A DNA stretch of 64,000 nucleotides from Antedon mediterranea (taxonomy: Eukaryota; Echinodermata; Crinoidea; Comatulida; Antedonidae), in contig NC_092674.1 of assembly GCF_964355755.1 (NCBI RefSeq), forward strand, positions 14,387,001 to 14,451,000. Direction: 5' to 3'. The notes beneath the pieces are model-generated. The model saw nothing but the letters and a program-made list of their open reading frames with translations, was not told the origin of the DNA and ran no database searches. The position numbers and the translations under genes are program-made. This document shows, piece by piece, positions 57,500 to 64,000 of this stretch. Each line of letters begins with the position of its first letter. Within the stretch, counting starts at the first letter, position 1.

Positions 57500-59344
57500 T
57501 TAAAATGAGTATTCATTTATCGTTCTTAAAATAAATTTTTAGTGATTTATATTTTATAGAATTCTTGTTTCAAGCAATTTTTTTCCCAATATAAGTAAGA
57601 ATTTACGAATTTTAATTTGATAGAATTCTTGTTTCAAGCAATACTTTTCTTAAAATAAGTAAACATTTACTGGTTTTTATTTGATAGACTTCTTGTTTAC
57701 TTATTTAAAAAAAAAGTTTTGCTTGAAACAAGAATTCTACAAATAAAAATCGGAATATTCTTACTTATTTTAAGAAATATATTGCTTGAAACAAGAAAAC
57801 TAAAAATATAAATCGGAATATTCTTACTTATTTTAAGAAAAATATTGCTTAAAACAAGAATTCTAAAAAATACAAACCGGAATATTCTTACTTATTTTAA
57901 GAAAAATATTGCTTGAAACAAGAATTCTACAAATAAAAATCGGAATATTCTTACTTATTTTAAGAAATATATTGCTTGAAACAAGAATTCAAAAAATACA
58001 AATCGGAATATTCTTACTTATTTTAAGAAAAATATTGCTTGAAACAAGAATTCAAAAAATACAAATCGGAATATTCTTACTTATTTTAAGAAAAATATTG
58101 CTTGAAACAAGAATTCAAAAAATACAAATCGGAATGTTCTTACTTATTTTAAGAAATATATTGCTTGAAACAAGAATATTAAAATTAAAAATCGGAATAT
58201 TCTTACTTATTTTAAGAAAAATATTGCTTAAAACAAGAATTCTAAAAAATACAAATCGGAATATTCTTACTTATTTTAAGAAATATATTGCTTGAAACAA
58301 GAATATTAAAATTAAAAATCGGAATATTCTTACTTATTTTAAGAAAAATATTGCTTAAAACAAGAATTCTAAAAAATACAAATCGGAATATTCTTACTTA
58401 TTTTAAGAAAAATATTGCTTGAAACAAGAATTCTACAAATAAAAATCGGAATATTCTTACTTATTTTAAGAAATATTTTGCTTGAAACAAGAATTCAAAA
58501 AATACAAATCGGAATATTCTTACTTATTTTAAGAAAAAAATTGCTTGAAACAAGAATTCAAAAAATACAAATCGGAATATTCTTACTTATTTTAAGAAAA
58601 ATATTGCTTGAAACAAGAATTCAAAAAATACAAATCGGAATATTCTTACTTATTTTAAGAAAAATATTGCTTGAAACAAGAATTCAAAAAATAAAAATCG
58701 GAATATTCTTACTTATTTTAAGAAATATCTTGCTTGAAACAAGAATTAAAAAAAATACAAATCGGAATATTCTTACTTATTTTAAGAAATATATTGCTTG
58801 AAACAAGAATTCTATAAAATACAAATCGGAATATTCTTACTTATTTTAAGAAATATCTTGCTTGAAACAAGAATTCAAAAAAATACAAATCGGAATATTC
58901 TTACTTATTTTAAGAAATATATTGCTTGAAACAAGAATTCTATAAAATACAAATCGGAATATTCTTACTTATTTTAAGAAATATATTGCTTGAAACAAGA
59001 AAACTAAAAATATAAATCGGAATATTCTTACTTATTTTAAGAAAAATATTGCTTGAAACAAGAATTCTATTTTAAAAAATCGATAAATTGTTACTTATTT
59101 TAAGGCAGATACTGCTTAAAACAAGAATGAAAAAAGCAATTAAATTCTTGGTAAGAATATTGTTCTTAAAGTATTATTTCTTGGTAAGAATAATTTTCTT
59201 GATAAGAATTTGTGTGATTCTTGTTAAGAATTTTACGATTCTTGGTAAGCCAAAAAGTATTGAAATACGGACAAGTCAAAATTTACTTGTTTCAAGAAAT
59301 ATTTTGCTTGAAACAAGTTTTTTTTTTCTTAAAACAAGAATCAG
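57500..59344. repeat. Right subterminal array (63-bp units)
   Basis: About 21 direct units of 63 bp (TTGCTTGAAACAAGAATTC, then AATCGGAATATTCTTACT, then TATTTTAAGAAA) from ~57716 to 59070. At 57540-57700 a few units face the other way. Because 63 is divisible by 3, long frames of 21-residue repeats open by chance. Confidence 0.92.
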
Positions 59345-59358
59345 AATTTTGCTGTGTA

Positions 59359-60408
59359 GTAAGTAGGCCAGGTAGCCTACGTTGGCTAGGTTACAGGACT
59401 GATTGCCCATAAAACATTCGATGTATAAATATCAACACCCCAGACAGTGTAATAATGACCTTTCCAGACCGAAAACCATTCTGCCCGAAATTACGATACT
59501 CTCTCGATACAACTCCATATTTTATTAGTGGAAATGCATTTTTATTTAACATCAATCTTATCAAGCCAGCCAAAGACTGAATACGTAGGCCTACATTAAA
59601 AGTACAAAGAACAATGTAAACCTATAAACAATTATTTGCAATTAGCAATGTATAATAAATAAAATCAACCATGGAGAAGGTGGAAAGATTATATACACTG
59701 CCATGGGAATGGATAATTGAGAGGCGCCATATGTCAGTTGTGTGAACACCCATATAACTATTTGGTCAAAGTTGAATTATATCTTTCGAGGGTGTAAATA
59801 TATAATAATATGCAACCGAGAGTAAAATTAAATTTAACTTTTTAACGACAATTTGCAATATCATAATCTATGGCGTACCAAACTGTCATTTATTTAGGCA
59901 ACTAAAATATCTTAGTTTTTAATAGATGTAGTTAGTTTACATAGATCTTAGGTTCCAATAGAGATATATCCCTGTTTATAACCAAGATATCTTTTCAATA
60001 AAGATATCTCTATTATTCCAATTAGAGACAATTAATATATGTCTTAAGAGATATTTCATAGTTTTGTTCCCTTGAGTTAGGCTTATTAGCAATTTAGTAT
60101 TCCTATCAAATAAACTTGGTAGGCCTATAGACGACGCAATTCCCATGAGAATAAATAGGCCTATACTAACTATTATATTAAAATAAATGTATTAACTAAA
60201 ATCATTTCATTACTACTCAACTTATCAGATGTTATCGTAAATAGTGTTGTCATTTTCTTAATCAATATTATCGGTATCGATATAAATCTTCAACCCTCTT
60301 TAATATTTATTACCAAAATTGGTAGGCATATAGGGCTACGTGTTATACGTCAGTATAAACTGTACTTATACTCGACGCAAAGTATTCAAGTTCCATATTA
60401 GACTGAAA
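59359..60408. other. Between the 7.0-kb element and the right array, no gene seen
   Basis: AT-rich; a 60-codon minus-strand frame at 59391-59573 has no motif. Confidence 0.4.
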
Positions 60409-60755
60409 TGAATTTTGTCTACACAGAATGAATTTTGTCTACACAGAATGAATTTTGTCTACACAGAATAATTTTTGTCTACACAGAATACATTTTGTCG
60501 CCACAAAATGAATTTTGTCCACACAGAATTAATTTTGTCTACAAAGTATTAATTTTGTCCACACAGAATTAATTTTGTCGAGACAAAATGAAGTTTGTCA
60601 AGACAAAATTAATTTTGTCCACACAGAATAAATTTTGTCAACACAAAATGAATTTTGTGTTGAACAAAATGAATTTTGTATTGACAAAATTAATTATGTG
60701 TAGACAAAATTGTAATATTTCGACAAAATTAGCAATTTCCCATACGGCGCCCCGT
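60409..60755 (-). repeat. Right arm of the inverted ~20-bp-unit array
   Basis: Reverse-complement relative of 50953-51440, ending ACGGCGCCCCGT. The ~110 bp nearest the end are almost identical in the two arms; the unit arrays differ in number. Confidence 0.85.
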
Positions 60756-61007
60756 ACTACTATGTCTTTACAACGCTACTCATGCCAGTGAGAGGGAAGG
60801 GTGATGATATGGGTGGTTTAACTGCAATAATAAAGATTTACATACTATACGGCGACTGAAACCATTATCCGTCTAAAAAAATTTATATCCAACCTCTGCA
60901 GCACAGATTGAAAAAAAAATGGATCGAATTTCTGTTATGAGTATAGAGTACTTTCCTTTACGACGCCTGAGGGAATAGACACTTGTGGAACGACACAGAG
61001 ATTGGAA

Positions 61008-61465
61008 TGTTCCATTCATTGCAAATCAATACATTTGTATAAACGTATATTAAATCTATCAAAATAGTATTTTTTTAAGAAAATCGGCCTGTCTTCAACA
61101 TTATGATACTGTACTGGAGCTGTTCAACGGGTTTTCAGCTATTAAAAACAATTATCGTAGGAGGAGATAGGAAAATGCGAAGCCTCCTCGCATTTTTGTG
61201 GCGGGTATTTTTCAAGATGGACATCCATTAGACAGTGTATACCACGATCGGAAAACACCCCTATTTGGGGCAAATCGTTGAACCTAAATTCGTTTTAATC
61301 GTCAATAACTAATTATCTAACATAATTTAATTAGTAAACAGGGTTACATCAGGTGGTTAAAATCAGTACCGAAAGTACGAACCAACTTTATATACCATCG
61401 AGTAAAAATTCTAAAAGTAAGGTGCGATTTACCGAATTTTGCCCTTACGTAAATTTATATATAGA
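61008..61465 (-). mobile_element. Helitron-like element, 5' portion only
   Basis: On the minus strand starts TCTATATATAAATTT at 61465, directly after CTAG of the next copy, and matches 62294-62772 closely; homology ends at ~61008. Confidence 0.7.
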
Positions 61466-62772
61466 CTAGATGGCACGCTCGCTTCGCTCGCGTACCATCT
61501 AGGTCGTGCCCACAGATGGTTCTCGAATACACAGTATTTCCAGCGAGAAAAAAATGGAGATTTCAAATGTACGTAGCAGGACTATAATACATTGTCGTTT
61601 ACAGAAACGAATAAATATACACAATGATTTATGTAGTCAACCAAAATTAGCACCCTGGGAATTACTTCCGAGAGAGAAACAAAATGAGTCAATTTTTTTT
61701 TATTTTGACTCATTTAAACAAACCCAATTTGTGTTTTGTATGTAACATTAAGGGTTGAGGGATGGGGGAAGAAGATAGGTACAAAGAGGAAACATTTTAA
61801 AATATATTCTTATCCACTCAGTAACGAAATATTGTTTTTAATGTTTTATAGGCCTATAAATAATATACCACTAAATACAGTAAAACATTTACGATTTAAT
61901 ACGGTACTTTGTTAAAACTCTCACTGTCATAGTCGATTGAAATAGTAAAGTACATGTAACGATACACCACTACGACGTTTATATATTTTTAAATTATTAA
62001 TTAATACAAACGTTGAGAAGCAACTGTCAGTAATAACGTTTATTTATTTGTATATTATATGTTTATAATCTAACAGTAGGGCCTACCCACACTCACAGTA
62101 ATAAAGTTTATTTGTATATATTTTTATATTACATCTAACAGTACCAACACTCACAGTAAGAAATTTGCGATTCAAATTGCGATCAAAAGTGGTTAATACC
62201 TTAACAGTACTGTACAGCATTGCAATACTATTTATGTTTATTCTCCAAGGGGCCCATAAATCTAAATCTATACCTCTATGGTTAAACCAAATAATTTGGA
62301 ATGTTCCATTCATCACAAATCAATACATTTGTAAAAACGTATATTAAATGTATCAAAATAGTATTTTTTAAAGAAAATCGGCCTGTCTTCAACATTATGA
62401 TGCTGTACTCGAACTGTTCAACCGGTTTTCAGCTATTAAAAACAATTATCGTAGGAGGAGATAGGAAAATGCGAAGCCTGCTCGCATTTTTGTGGCGGGT
62501 ATTTTTCAAGATGGACATCCATTAGACAGTGTATACCACGATCGGAAAACACCCCTATTTGGGGCAAATCGTTGATTTGGGGTAAATCATCTAAATTCGT
62601 TTTAATCGTCAATAACTAATTATCTAACTTAATTTAATTAGTAAACGGGGTTACATCAGGTGGTTAAAATTAGTACCGAAAGTACGAACCAACTTTATAT
62701 ACCATCGAGTAAAAATTCTAGAAGTAAGGCGCGATTTACCGAATTTTGCCCTTACGTAAATTTATATATAGA
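61466..62772 (-). mobile_element. Helitron-like non-autonomous element, full copy
   Basis: 1307 bp. Minus strand: preceded by A, starts TCTATATATAAATTTACG at 62772, ends with a hairpin (one mismatch in an 11-bp stem) and CTAG at 61466, followed by T. TC start, CTAG end and an A/T target fit Helitrons. Head-to-tail with the partial copy at 61008-61465. No Rep/helicase gene. Confidence 0.72.
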
Positions 62773-63272
62773 TAATGGCAGTAAGAATTATTATTATTAT
62801 CCTATCAGGATGAGGTAAAAATCATGAATAATGCATGAGCCTAATTACTAATTATTTCTATGACAAAGAATATATTGCTGCCCTATTTCCGAAATATAAG
62901 TGAACATAAACTAAATATAAAATTTGTGTATGCATGACACTTACAAAATTAAAATACCTATTTCACAGTTTCTTCACAATATAACATGAACCAAATATTT
63001 TGTATGTTCCCCCTAAAACATACTGAGTCAATATTGGATATAATTTACTGATTGGTATGGCCAGTAAAATATATTTGACTTTTTGGTGATGAATAGGGAA
63101 AGGAATCATTCTGTTTTAGGTTTTCAGAGGCCTGTAAATTATAGATACACACAGTAACTACAAATTTAATCACGTTTAAAAATGATGAAAATAAAAAGTA
63201 ACATAGTGATTATTTCTACAGTAGTATCAGGTATACATATAGCATTTTTGTAAAATAACAATCATTACCCAC
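62773..63272. other. Intron 3' of the 63-kb Death-domain exon
   Basis: Holds the segment related to 48770-48965 and, at ~62780-62890, a block repeated at 63715-63840 (TGAGCCTAA, ATAGCTGCCC-like), so the region has small local duplications around the exon. Confidence 0.5.
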
Positions 63273-63596
63273 CTTGTCCTGATTGGTCTGTAAACACTGC
63301 AACTTCTAAACTGATGACATCTTTGTATTCATGTCTTGTACACAGGCTATCAGCTAAATCAACACGTCCCTGTTGTTTTAAAGCCTTGATCATTGTAGGT
63401 AGTTGATGTGCCTCTGCATGTTGCCAGCTATTTCTCCATTGAACCAAAACCTCCATCATGGCATCTTCTACATGTTTGTTTTTGCCTGCAATTTTACCAA
63501 CGTTTTCCCATTTGATTCCAAGTCGCACTGCTAGTCTTCTCCAACTTTCACCTAAATTGTCACAGATGAAGAGGAGATCTTGATCATCAAAACAAG
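63273..63596 (-). CDS. Death-domain internal exon
   Basis: Acceptor TTATTTCACAG, donor AAG/GTGGGT; 324 bp. The peptide has DDQDLLFICDNLGESWRRLA (conserved W), VRLGI, VEDAMMEVLVQWRN and MIKALKQQGRVDLADSL, the helix pattern of a Death domain, then ~20 less conserved residues. The donor interrupts a codon after its first base. Upstream exons lie beyond the window or are unseen. It shares the fold and exon position of 50118-49856, with duplicated non-coding sequence near both, suggesting an old tandem duplication. Confidence 0.85.
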
Positions 63597-64000
63597 CTGT
63601 GAAATAAGAAAAATAATATAAAGACAATGCTTTGTTAAAATTAATATATTATTGATTAATTATATCATAAAGAAAAATTATTAAAAAATAAAAATGTTAT
63701 AGATATTCTATTTTTATTGCCTGTAAGAATTTTTTTTTTCCTAGGTTAAGGTAGAAATCATAATAATACATGAGCCTAAAGTAATTATTAATTTTTTTCC
63801 ATAAAGAACTATAAGATAGCTGCCCTTCCTAAATATAATTAAGCACTCTAATCCTAAAAAAAATCAAGGATTTTCATACTTATGCTTCAAACCCAGGGAT
63901 TTCAGTTTTATAGATTGCAGAAAACCATTGCTGTATGCTTATATAGAAGCACTTAAAATGCCCCAATTAATGGCATAATCAACTTCATGAATTATCCAGG
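63597..64000. other. Intron upstream of the Death-domain exon
   Basis: AT-rich; includes the block at 63715-63840 repeated at 62780-62890. No exon recognised. Confidence 0.45.

Larger units (their letters stand above)
52314..59356. mobile_element. 7.0-kb TIR element with subterminal arrays and two decayed genes
   Basis: Both ends read CACAGCAAAATT inward (52314-52325 and 59345-59356), with TA outside each. Inside the left end lies ~1.5 kb of ~102-bp repeats, inside the right end ~1.6 kb of 63-bp repeats; both are built from CTTAAAATAAG and CTTGAAACAAG words. The middle holds two relic genes pointing outward from ~54.7-55.2 kb. No catalytic transposase motif was recognised. It sits inside the inverted ~20-bp-unit arrays. 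Alternative: the end match is chance and the arrays are independent satellites. Confidence 0.6.

Noticed and set aside
57909-58801. Two 128-codon plus-strand frames of 21-residue repeats
   Set aside because: The 63-bp tandem unit keeps a frame open by arithmetic; the peptide is just the translated array with no start context or domain.

Overview
The window looks like AT-rich, repeat-dense nuclear DNA from an invertebrate deuterostome, with an echinoderm as a reasonable guess. Reasons: genes are split into short exons with canonical GT/AG splice sites; there are ankyrin-repeat and Death-domain exons; the LTR elements are Gmr1-like Ty3/gypsy elements (integrase before reverse transcriptase), a group described from deuterostomes; there is also a tRNA-derived SINE, non-LTR retrotransposons, Helitron-like elements and many terminal-inverted-repeat (TIR) elements. 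The organism call is inference only. There is no prokaryotic or viral gene organisation.

Host genes. An ankyrin-repeat gene runs on the minus strand from an ATG exon at 35221-35171 through exons at 31081-31001, 23648-23550 and 9031-8933. All are phase 0, and the last two are exactly 99 bp (33 residues, one ankyrin repeat each). Its introns are packed with transposons. A second minus-strand locus on the right holds two Death-domain exons, 63596-63273 and 50118-49856 (the latter with a stop codon). Short sequences near the two exons are also duplicated.

Mobile DNA, left to right. Two related TTAA-flanked elements lie at 2.5-5.3 and 6.2-8.7 kb. A Gmr1-like element on the plus strand (14655-22124, 4-bp target duplication ATAG) has a 2.05-kb TIR element nested in its gag. 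A second Gmr1-like copy on the minus strand (24478-29413, duplication CTCT) has identical LTRs but broken genes. A 5'-truncated L1/Tx1-type LINE (31227-34981) is split by a Helitron-like element. Older LINE relics, a SINE and several tandem arrays fill 36-48 kb. On the right, an inverted pair of 20-bp-unit arrays (50.95-51.44 and 60.41-60.76 kb) encloses a 7.0-kb element (52314-59356) with CACAG-type TIRs, kilobase-scale subterminal arrays and two decayed divergent genes. Tandem Helitron-like copies follow at 61.0-62.8 kb.

Most notable: (1) the 7.0-kb TIR element with internal arrays and a divergent gene pair; (2) four palindromic insertions of only 24-41 bp, each flanked by 7-8 matching bp of an 8-bp repeat, one with an empty site in a paralogous segment; (3) the Gmr1-like elements with a SCAN-like gag, a conserved leader ORF and a mismatch between LTR age and coding decay.
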